Assembly (NCBI RefSeq): GCF_963583255.1
Contig: NC_084819.1
Span: 3,541,501-3,605,500, forward strand
Direction: 5' to 3'
DNA: 64,000 nt
From: Pyrus communis
Taxonomy: Eukaryota > Streptophyta > Magnoliopsida > Rosales > Rosaceae
The notes under the pieces were generated by a model. That model was not told where the DNA came from. It saw only the letters and a list, made by a program, of their open reading frames with translations, and made no database searches. Position 1 is the first letter of the stretch. Each line of letters starts with the position of its first letter. The position numbers and the translations under genes were made by a program. Positions 47,332-59,697 of the stretch are shown one piece after another.

Positions 47332-48949
47332 TGGCTTTGTCTTAGACAAGGTCTGAAAGAAAAGGGCATAAGACTTCCTCTGTTTGGTAAAATTTCCGAG
47401 ATGTTATGAAACAAAAGCAAATAAAGAGAATTACAATATAATATAGAGAATTGATGTCATATCAATAATGCCCTATTTTTCCAATTTACAGTGTTTTTAT
47501 TGGATAACTGAAAATTCATTAGCTCCTAAAATTGATCAAGTTCAAAGGCCCAACCCAGAATAATCGTCTTCTCATTTCGGCTGATTGTATCTGGAAAACA
47601 ATACAGTATTATGCCAGACTTTTGATCAACCGTCTTTTGAAACTCAAATGACCTGAATCAAAAGAAAATGACGATTGCGTGCCAACGTGACACTGACCAG
47701 ATGCCTCCAATCTTTTATCAAAACTAGACAAGATGACCGCAAATAGTTCTTTGAAAAACCTAAAAGTAAAGAAATTGAATACGTATTGTCTATGGATGGT
47801 TGTCACCATGACAAGTGTTGGACCATATGCCAAAAAGTTTGCTAATACATCATCCATTTTACAATGGCCTTGTTCTTAAACATGTCCTACATGTAGCCCA
47901 GGCATGGTATTCCTAATTATAGCTCGGTCATGTTAAACTAGAATATGCACTTGAATAGAAGCTTGGGCTATAAAGTAGGCTTGTGTGCAGAACGCTCAAT
48001 GCACAGCACTCCAATGTAGCAGCTTTTTAGCTTGTGCCTATATCAGCATGCATGGGACATTTAGCGTGTGACGAGAATTGCATGCTTAGGTTGTAGCTCA
48101 GGCATGCACCAAACATGACCTGACCGAGTTACAATCGGGCCTGTCTTTGATCTAAACTACTTGGCCTGGAGAAGAAAACTCCTGATAGCACACGAAGTCC
48201 TATAAGGCTATAACCGAAACATACTTTTGATCTTCTATGCATCATCTCCTTTATTCTGAGTCCACTCATCCAAGCATGACAATTGCCGAACTGGCTACAC
48301 CTTCCTCAATTCAATCCATGAGCACACCAAATATTGAGGCAATCTAGACAAATGACGAGTAAGCATCTTCAACCCTAGAATCTAACACCTTGTAACTTAT
48401 TCTAGTGTAATTTTTCTGAGGCGTATTTTTATACCAGTGTCATTGATCATTTAAACCGTAATCAGGCATTGCCTACCCCAACACGCATAAGAAAAGAAAA
48501 TGCAACCATATCCAAACCCATTGTAATTTCTAACCAATAAGATTCTAACAAAAACAATAATCCAACCTTGCCTATTCAAATTCACTTTTTAATGAAAACC
48601 ATGAACTCAAAACTAGCAGCCGCGTCACTTCAAAATGGTTATTAGATCCAACCCTAATTCCAAACAGAAATCCAAATTCAAGTTGATGTAACAATTTGTA
48701 TAATTACACATATATTTCATATGAAATCACTCGATCTCATGGGTATGAATCCAATGTGGCGCATTGCTATGTTAACGGTATGAGTGCCACCACAATTCAT
48801 ACAAATGATCAACAGATCTAAACAAAGCCCATTACAAATTGAAATTAAGCATTGCATTGCACCAATTTTAGGAGATTTAGATGCGTGATTCAATAATTCC
48901 GAGCTTGATCGATCCCAAAAGTTTCAGCAATCATTAAATTTTCAAGAAA
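47332..48949. other. MSRA5 upstream region, possible leader intron
   Basis: No coding sequence is supported. If the leader-like exon at 48955-49125 belongs to MSRA5, this is its leader intron; otherwise it is intergenic. No repeats with clear ends are visible. Confidence 0.4.
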
Positions 48950-48954
48950 TCCGA

Positions 48955-49125
48955 GGCTTACCTGCAAACCGGCAAGGAAGGAATCCAACGGCGATTGAAA
49001 AGTGAAAGACCGATCGGTCGGATGTGAGAGGGAAAAGGGATGATTGAGCTTCAAAACATGTGTTTAATGGGTGAAAAGGGATGGTATGAAAGACTGAGAA
49101 GGAGAAGGAAGAGAGCACTAATGGC
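48955..49125 (-). other. Leader-like exon homologous to the PIN1 leader
   Basis: On the minus strand TCTTTCAC...CGCCGTTGGATTCCTTCC ends in GCAG followed by GTAAGC. It matches the PIN1 leader exon (37866-37920) over about 60 bases, including the donor. It could be the MSRA5 leader or a relic of a duplicated PIN1 promoter. Confidence 0.5.
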
Positions 49126-49659
49126 GCTGTGATAGGGAACGAATGCAATTACACATAAAAAAATCTGGATTTTTGGGTAAAAAAATGAGAGCCGGATGGG
49201 AAGTGGGAAAATTGTGGGGCTTCCTCATCAAATATGGTTAGTAACGTTTACATCGGTGTCGGAGGTTAACTGAATTTTGTAAACAAGATGATGTAAATCT
49301 TAATGATCGACAATCTGAGTCAATCGGCCGGTGAATCTGACTTCAGATTTTTATTTTTGAGTTCAATAAATAATAAGAAGATAGTTAAAAAGAGAACACT
49401 ACTGACCATTTAACGAAAAGTCTACAGTACTGTTTATTGTAACAAAAAATTATATTTTTACACTAAAATGTCAAACTTGTACAATTCACTTTACCCTCTA
49501 TTTTGTCCTTATCATTAAAACTCAAAATTTTTAAGCCATTTTCATTAGTTTTCCTAAAATAGAAAGAAAAAAATGGATAAATCTCATGTTTAATATAAAA
49601 CTTAGTCGTCACTGAGTACTATGATCTAGAGGTATTTTTTGTTTTCGTTAAAACGGGGA

Positions 49660-49810
49660 TAATTAGTGGCAAGCAACGGCTATCCATCTTTCGGGCCTGG
49701 AGTGAGAGGTTTTAGGTTCGATTATCATAAAAGGCGAATTTAAACCACATTATTGCTAGCCTATTGTGAGAGGCCCACTCTTAGTGTAGATAATATCGGT
49801 TTCTCAACAA

Positions 49811-49825
<15 letters not shown>
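49660..49825 (+). repeat. Probable tRNA-derived SINE
   Basis: Contains a pol III B-box-like GGTTCGATTAT at 49712-49722, followed by a sequence I associate with a common dicot SINE (CACATTATTGCTAGCC, AGTGTAGATAATATCG). The 3' end is A-rich and runs into a (TA)n microsatellite at 49828-49846. Confidence 0.45.
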
Positions 49826-49847
<22 letters not shown>

Positions 49848-49882
49848 CTCTGTCATATCAAACTCAGCTAAAGGTTTTAAAG

Positions 49883-50034
49883 GAATGAGGATCATCTCCA
49901 GATCATTGTACGTCGTACAATCAGAAATTATTTAAATACTTTTATTTAAAATTAAATATAAATAGTATTTGACGAAAACTGGCTGCACAATATACGATAA
50001 ATGAACACGATTTAAGAATCCCTAGGATCCTCAT
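49883..50034. mobile_element. Palindromic MITE, copy 1
   Basis: Ends GAGGATCATCTCC and (reverse complement) GAGGATCCTAGGGATTC are inverted. The interior contains TTTAAAATTAAATATAAATAGTATTTGAC, which matches 50788-50995 in opposite orientation. No coding capacity. Confidence 0.6.
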
Positions 50035-50332
50035 TTGTTTTAGAGCATCTCGATAGCAAAAATTTTCTTTAATAATGTCTTTTGCTAACTCATTCAACAT
50101 TTTTATGCTACTTTAAAATTTATCACTCTAACTCACTCTTCAACCAACTCTTCAAGTTTCACTCTTCACCTTAAAATATTAATATTTTAAAGTTTATCTT
50201 AGCTTGTGAAGCCTAAATGTTATTTTCAAACTCTTTACTAAATAATATTTTTTTAATAAAATATAGCAAGACCTAATTTACTAACTTGAAGTAGCAATTA
50301 ATCTTGTATACAACTACATTTCAATTTCAAGG

Positions 50333-51556
50333 GCAGAGCCAAGATTTTTTTTCTTGGGTGGGCTAGCTAAAATTAGTGTCCTAATATCATGTGTGTATTT
50401 TTTCTTATATAAAATTATATGATCTTAACTAAATATTAATAGAATGTTATTGTCAATGAAAATTTTATGAAATTATCATTCAAACCATCTAATTAAAATT
50501 GAATATAAATAAGAAATATGGGCAATAATGTAATTTCATACAACTGAAAAAAAAAATTTCAAAGCCTCACCTTCATATATCAAATAAAAAATAAAAATTA
50601 AAGCTCTCTCCCTTCTCTCCCCATTCTCACGCTTATCTCTCACTCTCTCTCTCTCTGCTTCCATTTTACAAATAAAAAAAAAAAAATTCATACACATTTT
50701 ATGACCATATGCATGTAATCAATATAAAAGAAGAACAATACAATATAAACAATTCTTGAAATCATAACCTTAAATGACAACTTCAAGGGAAGAGGGTCCT
50801 CTCCGGATCCACTAGGATCGCCACATCCTAGCCGTTCATCGTACATCGTGCGGCCAATTTTTGTCAAGTACTATTTATGTTTAATTTTAAATAAAAAAAG
50901 TCAAATGATTTCTAACAGCACGATGAATGACTAAGATGCGAGGATCCCTATGATCCCCACAATTTGGATCCGAATGGGATCCAAATCCAACTTCAAGGAC
51001 CATATAAAGAATTAACCTACTAAATAAATCAAGAATACGTAAATAAAAGCAATTAAGAACGTACCGAAGGTTATATTCATTGGAAAATCGTAAGGAAACA
51101 TAAATAATTGCGGAGATAGGGATTTAATTGTAAACTAAATTCTTGAGTAAGAAGTACAAAGTCTAAATCGCATAGAGTAAATGGTAATTTTCTTCAATGA
51201 ATAGGATAGAAGGGGGGAGGGGCGATTCTAATTTATTATTTTTAGCATAAAAAAATATTATTTATTACTCCTATACTAAATATACATGAAATAATAATAT
51301 GAATTGGAATTGGGTGGGCTATATAGGCTACATCATTAACATAAGCCATTAAAGCATGAGTTTATAAAAAGGGTAGTGCTATTCACACACCCTTATTAAT
51401 TTTTTGACATTTATCTTCATCAATTCATTCCATGTGAAGGTTGAAAACTGAGAGGGATGTGTGAGAAATAGAAATAGGTGTGTAGAGAGCACTACACTTA
51501 CAAAAAACCTCATTGGGCAACAGTCCACCTTAGCCTTGTGGGTGGCTCTGCTCGTG
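50333..51556. mobile_element. Possible larger non-autonomous element, ends GGGCAGAGCCA
   Basis: GGGCAGAGCCAAG at 50333 and AGCCACCCACAAGG (reverse complement of the right edge near 51550) form weak inverted ends of a type common in dicots. No clear target duplication. It contains the palindromic MITE copy 2 and a repeat (50518-50720) also found at 8345-8530. Confidence 0.3.
50788..50995. mobile_element. Palindromic MITE, copy 2
   Basis: An imperfect palindrome: GGGTCCTCTCCGGATCCA on the left, and TGGGATCC...GGATCCTCGCATC arms on the right, around CCGTTCATCGTACATCGTG / CACGATGAATGAC. Same family as 49883-50034. Confidence 0.65.
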
Positions 51557-51559
51557 ATC

Positions 51560-53075
51560 AATTTGCTAATTGGGTTGCTACTTTCGTTTGAGTTGCATTT
51601 TTACTACGTGGCATAGTAAATCTAATTGAGTTTAAAAAAATAGACCAACACTTCGTTCTATAAAAAAAATTGAAATTTCATCATGATAATTAAGTAGGCA
51701 AACGATTTTGGATTGAATTTAATTTCTTCAAGAATGATCTATGAATCGAGACTTACAAAGTAGACGGTTTAGATCGTTGAATTTCAATGTGAAATGGGTC
51801 CTACAACTAATCCCCATTAAAAAAAAAAAAAAGGGAATTCCTTCCCTTAAAGCGCACATATCAAATAGACAAATACATAAAATTCAATAGTTAATAAAAG
51901 CACTTTTCTATTTATACTTTATTTTAATAATAAAGTTTAAATATTAACTAACATGTAGTGATGCCCATACTCACATTAGGAATAAAAAGTAAAATAATTA
52001 ATTCCAACTTGTAGAACCCACCCACCCAAACTTCGCGTAATAATAGTTTGGGTGGGTTGGTTTGCTCATTTTCTTTGGGGTGGCAATGGGTTCTAACATT
52101 GCCAACCCGAGGCTATTGGGTTGGTCAATGACTTGAAGCCTAACTCGAAATCCACCCGAAGCCTACTCCTAATCCAAAAATGGGTCAATCATAACTATTT
52201 GGTTCGAACTCGCTAGCTACGGTACTAAGCGTCTTAACGCAAATATATTTTTTTAATTTTTTTAATTTTTTTTTTTGTGAATTTACATCTTAGGTTTGAT
52301 TCGCCTCACTAAAAGAATAAGGCTAGTTATGATTTAAATCCATCTCAAGTCGGGTAAAATGATGTAAAATAATAATTTTGGGTGAAAAATGTAAGTATTT
52401 ATATGAATTTGCATCTTCTTTTTCATCTCATAAGAGAAAAGGAAAGCAATAAAATGGAAGAGGTGAGTCAAACCACATTTACAGATCTCCAAAACACAAG
52501 GGCTTGTACTTAAAATGTTACTCCCAACAGAGATGCTGCTCCTGCAACCTCCTATATATCATTCGGCAAACTCAACTCTTAATTTAGGAAAATCAAACAG
52601 TTTGTGCCTCAACGATGAACCCCCTCCTCCCACCAGCAACCAGAGCTAGTTGCTTGAGAGCGACACGAGTCTTTGTCTCTCAGTGGCTTCTAGGTACCAA
52701 CTATCGCTTAGTCTAATGGTGCTTCTTTGATTTCTGTTAGTTTGTGTAATGAGACATCCATGTGCGGATTTGTCCTTCTATTAAGGGTTGAAAAGAAAAG
52801 CCGCAACACCAAAGCGTGGAGAATTTGGACTTACCTCATCTTAAACAATCAAACTGACATGGATTTGATCAGCATAATATTCTAAAATCTCACGAAACAA
52901 TTTAAAGAAAGACAATTTAATATTTTTTTGCAAAAAAATATGAAGAAAAAATTGAATTAATTGACATATTCAGTGCAAGTGCTTACATTATGGATCTTTT
53001 ATGTTGCTCCTGTGTTCAGAAAAGATCAACAACTACAAAGAAAAAATAAATAAAAGAAGAGAGGCATCTGTTCTC
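51560..53075. other. Intergenic, no gene seen
   Basis: AT-rich with repeat-like segments near 51990-52330, but no ends I can define and no supported reading frame. The last few hundred bases are probably the 3' UTR of FKBP16-3. Confidence 0.5.
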
Positions 53076-56000
53076 TTACTCTTCCTCAATGTCAAGGCCT
53101 GGTACGTATTCCAAGCTCACATCAAAAACAACCGGACTGCTTGGAGCCACCCTTGGTCTTCCCGGAGCTGAATTGAGACCCTTGGGAAATGCCAACTAAT
53201 CAAAAGCAGAGTAAAGGCACAAAGATTAGAACTGCCATCCTATGATTTCTTAGAAAGCCAAGTAAAAGCCTTACCGATCCTGGGATGTAGAGTCGTCGCT
53301 TCCCTCCTACTTTCATGGACAAGATCCCTTCATCAAGTCCCTTGATCACCTGTTCTACTTTGAATTACAAATATTAGCAAACATCCTTTTCCCCCACGAA
53401 AGTTGTTCCGCTTTGGAATTCCTATAATGAATTGAAAATGTGATAAAGCACTTCAAATGATGCAGTAAGAACCATTGAGACATCACTTTAGTCATGCACA
53501 TCACAAGTGCTTTCATTCTTTAGGGTTTCTTCTTTTTATTAATTTTTTGCTTGCGTGATTGTATGATAACATGCTATCCCCAGAACAACTTCAATACCTC
53601 TTATTCCATTGATTACTGGGAAACCAAAAATCGTATTTGGGGCGTGTTAATTGTTTCAAGAAGAAGAATCAATGTTAAGTAGACTGAATTTGAAATCTAC
53701 GCACAAACAGACCACAATATCATAAATCCAAATTACTCTTCTCAAGTGACGAGGTGGGGTGATGGAAACAAAATATGATGAATAAACATATATGCTTGGA
53801 GACATTTGTAGAGCTTACCTGACCAGAGCCAACACGAAATATATAAACTTGACCCTTCTCCAATGAACTGTACAAATGAAGAAAGAGTAAAAGAGTAAGA
53901 AACTGAGTCTAGTCCTACCCGCCATCAAAACTTGTCAAGTACAAGACATGTTCCACAGAAAAAAGATAAAAATGTACGACGGCTCCACAAATTAAGCCCG
54001 GCACAGCTAACCTTTAGAAAATAACAAGACTGTACAGTTATACATTACCAATATGAATTTTACTCTCTCAGATACCTTATTGTTGGATAATAGTAGCCTT
54101 TTATAAATATCATTAAGCAGCATGCAAAAGTTATGCACTGTGGTTTTGCACTAGTTAGTCTACACACGATACAACCAGTAATCAGCTCCCTGAAACCCTG
54201 AACCCTAAGTCCACTGTGATTTGATCCGAAGGAGAAGACCCACATTTTGTCTTTTTTCCCAATGGTGCACAAGTAGAGATTGAAAATGTGGATCATTTGT
54301 TTCTTCACTATCCAATAGCATTATACTGGTGGTCGAGTCTGTTCAGGGAAATTGATTGAGTTGGGTAAACCCAACTACATGCATAACCCTTTTTTGTGAG
54401 AAGCACAATACGTTTAGTGATGGTAAGAAGGCAAAAGGCATTATGGAGTAGGAGTCTGTATAAACTCGGATGTGGGGGATATGGGCTGGAGGTTTCATGG
54501 GACAAACTCAGAATTTGGTGTCCAAATTTTTCAAACAAAAAAATAAATAGAGGATTAGGTGAGAGTATCTCCTCATTACTGGTCAAAGGCACAAACTGCC
54601 ACTCTCAAACCTGAAAGAGAGGACGATAATGACAAATAGAAACGAGGGCTCCAACGTTCTCTTTGTTGATTCAGAAATTCAGATCTCTTTAGAGGGACAA
54701 CTTGTCTGCAGTGGTTGTACTATATTTTATTTTTCATAAACTTATGTTTCTTACCAAAAGATCATCTGATCTACATTAAGCCATTTCATTTCTATTTTCC
54801 ACTTCTATCAAGATATAACAATATGCTTACCTGTCAAATATTTGTCCAGATGGAACCATGGCTACATAATTCGCTGCTACCTGTTAATACAGAAATTATG
54901 CAAACAGCGCCAATGTAATAAGAGTCAGAAACACAAAAAACAAATGTCCATAAATCAACGGGTAGATTTAAGTATGCACAATCCTATCTGCTATGGCTTC
55001 AGAAGAAATAACCACATGTGACTCTATAAAGGACTGTAAGAAGTCTATCGGTAAGAAAGGGGGAATCACAAAAGAGCCGAGATGAGGGGGCCAGAGACAA
55101 TATCAGATAAGAAAAATTCATTCAATTTTTTTTTTTAATAATCAAGCGCGTGTTCATAACACAAACCAAGTATGAGAATCAATCAATCAATCAATCAACA
55201 TACTCAAGAAACCCACAAACAATAAACGCTTTCAGAAAATCCCCTTTTTTTTCTAGATTGCAGTGAAATCTAGTTCTCACAAGCCAGGATGATTTAAATC
55301 TTACACACCTGAAAACCGACTGGTGGACTGGGGCCTTGACCAACTTTAATATCCTTGTACTGCAAACCAGACTCTGTAGTTACCATAGGCACCTTCAACA
55401 AAATGACAATTTCAAACATCATTTACCAGTACAATTGATAGATCATATCAACAAAAGGCATTTGCCACTGACAGACACCCACTGAACTCCCAAAAGAAAA
55501 GAATCGGTATGACTACTTTAATAAAAAACAATCCAGTCCTTACCAAATGAAGGCCACAGTGTGCATTCATATGAGCTGTTATAAAGTTGTGCAAGTATTT
55601 CTCAAGCTTAAGATGGCTCCTGCGGGAAGCGTTGTGAAGACCTCACTTCTACTCAATTTTCTTTAACTTGATATCTATTTTATTGACATGGTTGATTGTT
55701 TTAGGGCGTAGAATCATAATTTAGAACTTAGATTTATAAACTTGGATTGGTTAATAACTTAGAGATAATCCCTATCTATTTTGAAACTAAACGTTAATGC
55801 CGGGAAAATATCATTTAAAGCTGATTCTAAAAGACCTAAGTAGAACTTTTTCTTTGGGTGAGCTACAGAAAAAAAACTTCCCCCTACAACGTAACTTCGT
55901 TCATTCCAGTTTGAGCTAAGAGTTTAATCAAGATATTATTTCCTTAACTTTATATTATTTTCAAGGACTTACGAGAATAAATTGAGAGATCAGTAAAATC

Positions 56001-56867
56001 CAAGTTTTACAGCCTGCTAGAGTTTTGAAGTGAATAATTAACAACTGAACACCCATAGCATATAGAATGCAGCCAAGGGATCAATTCAACCTCACCATAC
56101 ATTTTCAAGCTCCTTCTCGCAAGAATTATCACACAGTCGAGGCTTCTCTTCTGGGGGCAGACCAGCTCCCTCAGCTTCAAATGCGCCTGCCACAGCGCTT
56201 GAAACTCCGAAAAGCAACCCAATCATATCTCTTCTTTTGATTACATTAAACTCATCCTTACATACTCTTGACCTTGTAGCATTTATAGTAACTTGTGAAT
56301 TAGAACATCGGATAAGCATCCCTTGAACTTTGCTGCAGGAAACGCCTTGGTAATCTGCGGACATCCCTTTTCCAGAAGATGAACCTAACTTGTAGGAAAA
56401 GCAACAGAACTAATACTGTGATATTGCATTTCGGTAGAACTTAAAAAAGAGAAACAGCATATCTAAAGCCGCGACACACACACACATGAGCAAGCACAGA
56501 GCTTCTTGGATTGGATCACACGCCGTTTAAAACACCTTTTGATGTATCAATTTTTAGGCCTCGTTTGCTCTCGAGGATTGAATTGGAATGGAAAATTCAC
56601 TACATTCTCGATTGGTCTCAACATTTTCGTCTCTCCCTCCAAACAGAGGGGCAAATGTTACAGTTACGAATTTAGGGTTTGTATTAGAACGAAACAGAAG
56701 ATCGTTTTCAAAAGTTTGAAATGAATCGCACTGAGATTGATAAGAACTACGAAGATGTTAAAGTAATGCATGGATTGTAAATAAATAAATAAATAAATGA
56801 ATAAGAAAAATGAAGAACAAAAGTGATTACCAAATGGAAAGAGCAGAGTGGAGGAAGACGAAGCCAT
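53076..56867 (-). CDS. FKBP16-3: FKBP16-3, thylakoid-lumen FKBP-type immunophilin
   Basis: Seven exons: 56867-56831, 56384-56101, 55392-55309, 54880-54831, 53867-53819, 53349-53275 and 53195-53076. Phases match throughout and the product is 232 residues. The N-terminal third is a Ser-rich transit region, followed by a lumen-targeting segment with twin Arg (IKRRDMIGLLFGVSSAVAGA). The FKBP domain follows: MVTTESGLQYKDIKVGQGP, VAANYVAMVPSGQIFDSS, VGSGQVIKGLDEGILSM, GKRRLYIPG, and the end VSLEYVPGLDIEEE. This matches FKBP16-3 (Arabidopsis At2g43560) as I recall it. The domain would catalyse or assist prolyl isomerisation in the thylakoid lumen, although several lumenal FKBPs lack strong activity. 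Intron 4 contains a LINE fragment. Confidence 0.93.
54220..54600 (+). mobile_element. LINE fragment (zinc-binding RT C-terminus) in an FKBP16-3 intron
   Basis: Plus-strand reading gives ENVDHLFLHYPIALYWWSSL, the zf-RVT region found at the 3' end of plant L1-type LINE reverse transcriptases. It continues in shifted frames with SDGKKAKALW-like residues. Antisense to the host gene and clearly broken. Confidence 0.7.
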
Positions 56868-56952
56868 GCTGGAAGTGAAGAGTTTGTAACGTCCACAAAC
56901 GGATAACGAAATCTTGGTGTTTGTATATATATGGTCAGTCCAGCAACTGAGC

Positions 56953-57319
56953 GCAGATCTGCTGTGCCAAGGTTTCCTCTGCCCACCCTCTGCCTGCATT
57001 TCACACCAACTTAACTCCGTTAACTCTATAAAAAAATTAAAAAAAATAAAAAACTTAGAAAAAGACACTACAACCGGACAACACCAAAGCTCCCCAGCCT
57101 ACCTCCGCCGCCGACAACCGCTCATCTACGCCGCCAGTTAAACCTCATCTTGCGCTCTCTCTCCCTCTTTCAAAATCTTCAGGGAACTTGATCGACAAAA
57201 TGGGATGGGAGCCCGTTCACTGTTTTGGGCTTTTCATTTTCTTTTAAATGAAGGGACAGTTGTCAATATCAAAATGCAGGCGGAGGGTGGGCAGAGGAAA
57301 TCTTGCCACACCAGATCTG
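56953..57319. repeat. Inverted repeat upstream of FKBP16-3
   Basis: Arms of about 49 bp at 56953-57001 and 57271-57319 (core CAGATCTG...TTTCCTCTGCCCACCCTC.GCCTGCATTT), inverted and about 270 bp apart, with roughly six differences. They lie in the presumed promoter of the gene. No target duplications identified. Confidence 0.7.
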
Positions 57320-57442
57320 AACTCCCAGCGACTCCCTTTGTGCGGCTCTCTGATGTCCACATCAGATTACTGATTTTTTTTAAGTCAGTACTTAAAATTC
57401 CTTTAATACAATCGATTAATTGGTGAAAGTACATAAAAAAAA

Positions 57443-58726
57443 TGATAAAGTACAAAAAATTACCTCAATTATTAATGTCACAATACTTTTATACGTCATC
57501 TTTTTAAAATGACAATGTCATACCTCTATTAATTTTTCTGTTAAATACTGACATGGCTAGATACTGGGGACACTCACTAATCCAATTAGATTAAAATATA
57601 ATTAAATATATTTTTTAATAATTAAAATTTAAAAAATTTAAAAAAAAATTATATATATAAAATTGTGGATCCACCTTCTCTCTCCTGTCTCTCTCACCTC
57701 TCTTCTCTCTCTGGACACCCACCTGCATCCCCAAAACCTTCCCACCCATTCCCCCCAACCTTCATCCCCCTCACCCTTTCTTCCCCTTGCCCCCATCTTC
57801 TCTGCGCAACCTCTCCCTCCAAAAACTCTCCCATCTAGAGCCCATCAACCTCTCCGTATCCCACCTCTGCTTCACCACTCTCCCGCCCCGCCGTCCCTTC
57901 CTCTCAATCACCTGCCTCGCCGTCAACCACAACCTCTTCTACGTCGCATCGGGCCACGAGAAATGCCTCTGGATCTCCGCTGTGTCGAGCCTGAAGATTT
58001 GGCAGAACTCAGATCTCCGTTGCGTCGAGTCGATCAAGGCGCATGAGGACGCTGTGAATGCGTTGGCAATGTTGAACAACGAGACATTGTACACAGGGTT
58101 AACGGATTGTCAGATCTAGGTGTGGTCCAAACCATTCGGGGAAGACGGAGAAGACGGGAGCGTGGGATCTAGGTTGGGTGGTTCTAGTTTTGAGTTTGGG
58201 TCGGGGTGGGATATGAGTTGGGTGGTTCTGGTTTTGAGTTTGAGGAAGACGAGGAGCGAGGGGAAGAAGGGGTGAGGGGGAGGAAGGTTGGGGGGGACGG
58301 GTGGGAAGGGTTTGAGGGATGTAGATGGGTGTCCAGAGAGAGAAAAGAGAGGCGAAAGAGAGGGGGTGGTGGAGGAAGGTTGGGGGGACGAGTGAAAGGG
58401 GTCGAGGGGGTCGAGTGGGAAGGGGTTTTGGGGATGGAGAGAAGAGAGAGAGGCGAGAGAGATGGGGGAGAGAGAGAAAAGAAAGAGATTTAATATAATC
58501 TTTTTTTAATTTTTAATTATTAAAATATATATTTATTATATTTTAATCCAGTTGGATTAGTGAGTGATCCCCGTATCTAGCCACGTCAACACTTAACAGA
58601 AAAACTGACGGAGGTATGACATTGACACAAATTCGTAAGATGAGGTATGACATTGTCATTTTAAAAAGATGAGGTATGAAAGTGTCGTGACACCAATAGT
58701 TGAGGTAGTTTTTTGTACTTTACCCT
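57443..58726. mobile_element. Long inverted-repeat (Pack-MULE or foldback-like) element carrying WD40 gene pieces
   Basis: Inverted arms start (T/G)G(A/G)TAAAGTACAAAAAA-TACCTCAA and stay similar for about 200 bp (57443-57655 and 58500-58726). They then continue through CT-rich sequence (CTCTCTGGACACCCA...CCTCACCC) to about 57790 on the left and 58250 on the right. Both outer edges have TAAAAAAAA, a possible 9-bp duplication, but low complexity makes this weak. Between the arms lie pieces of a WD40 gene. Long arms plus gene fragments fit a Mutator-like element that captured host sequence, or a foldback element; no transposase is present. Confidence 0.75.
57787..58140 (+). pseudogene. Captured JINGUBANG-like WD40 gene fragments
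   Basis: One frame reads INLSVSHLCFTTLPPRRPFL, then ITCLAVNHNLFYVASGHE, then jumps to SSLKIWQNSDLRCVESIKAH and EDAVNALA, then TGLTDCQI-stop-VWSKPFGE. Each block resembles successive but non-adjacent parts of plant JINGUBANG-like WD40 proteins. Several repeats between the blocks are missing, so the piece was deleted internally before or after capture. The stop before the VWSKPFGE residues and the missing blades rule out a working protein. Confidence 0.7.
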
Positions 58727-59098
58727 TAAAAAAAAAGGAAAACTAACCAAAAACCCCAAAAAACTTTCTTTTTCAACATCAGGACATGAATTTTCAAAAA
58801 TGCCGATCCCACCTTTCAAACATCCATACAAGATTGCGTCAATACTCAACAAAGTTCACATGACTTCACTAAAGAATATATCAAAAAGGAAGAGAAAAGA
58901 GGACTGACATTTTCATATTACATTGGAATACAAAAAACAAGGTGGCAAACATTGTAGCAGCCAAGGCAACATGGATTCACATGCATAAAAGACATGTCAG
59001 CCAGCTTTCAGAAATAGTGCTGACAACTTTCAGAAACAATGTGTTGTCACTTTTCAAAAAGTTGTAAATAGTTGAAACGTATTCTATCTTAGGATTTG

Positions 59099-59282
59099 TA
59101 TATAAAAGAGTTTTTCCTCCCATGCAGAACATACATTCTCTCAACATCTGAAAACATATCTCAACCTCGCAAACACTTAAACACCCTACTCTCGTACCAT
59201 CTTCATATTTAGCCTTCATGACATTATTGTAAACGCTTTCTTGTAAACAATTATCTTTGTAAACATTCTATATATTAATAAA
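59099..59282 (+). promoter_or_regulatory. Pararetroviral pregenomic promoter and poly(A) signal
   Basis: TATATAAAAG at 59099-59108 is followed about 170 bases later by AATAAA at 59277-59282. A TATA box followed closely by a poly(A) signal is expected for a terminally redundant pregenomic RNA. Upstream, TGTCAGCC, GCTGACAACTTTC and GTTGTCAC at 58994-59050 are possible as-1-like TGAC elements. Confidence 0.6.
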
Positions 59283-59636
59283 AGTTCAAGTGTGCATATT
59301 CAAGCAATCTACAAGTCTTAAGTAAGTTTTCTTTTCTTTCTTTAGTGTGTTTGTTTAATTAGACTTCTAGACCAAAACATGGAAACATTATTGTAGTTAT
59401 TTAACCTGCTAAACTGACGATCATAATTTGTTCGAGCACTCTGTTATAGTTGAATGCTTGCCATACAAATAATTGGACATTAACCAAGGTACCTCTGAGT
59501 TCTTCATACCTCTGAGTTCATATTTGTATTGTGAGTGGCCGTCATACTGAAACATGTCGAGTTCCATGTGCAAGGTTTTATGTCTAATTGTTATAATGGT
59601 CATCCGACTATTAAACTGGGTGTTGATGTGCGATTG

Positions 59637-59650
59637 TGGTATCAGAGCCA
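59637..59650 (+). other. Minus-strand primer binding site for tRNA-Met
   Basis: TGGTATCAGAGCCA, fully complementary to the 3' end of plant initiator tRNA-Met as used by caulimovirids and many LTR elements. It lies about 500 bases after the TATA box, comparable to the spacing in well-known caulimovirids. Confidence 0.85.
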
Positions 59651-59697
59651 AGTTTAGCATTTTAATAGTTTAATTATAATAGTAAAGTACCTTGAGG

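Noticed and set aside
59637..59650. tRNA gene fragment
   Set aside because: Only the primer-binding 14 bases are present; no tRNA body surrounds them.
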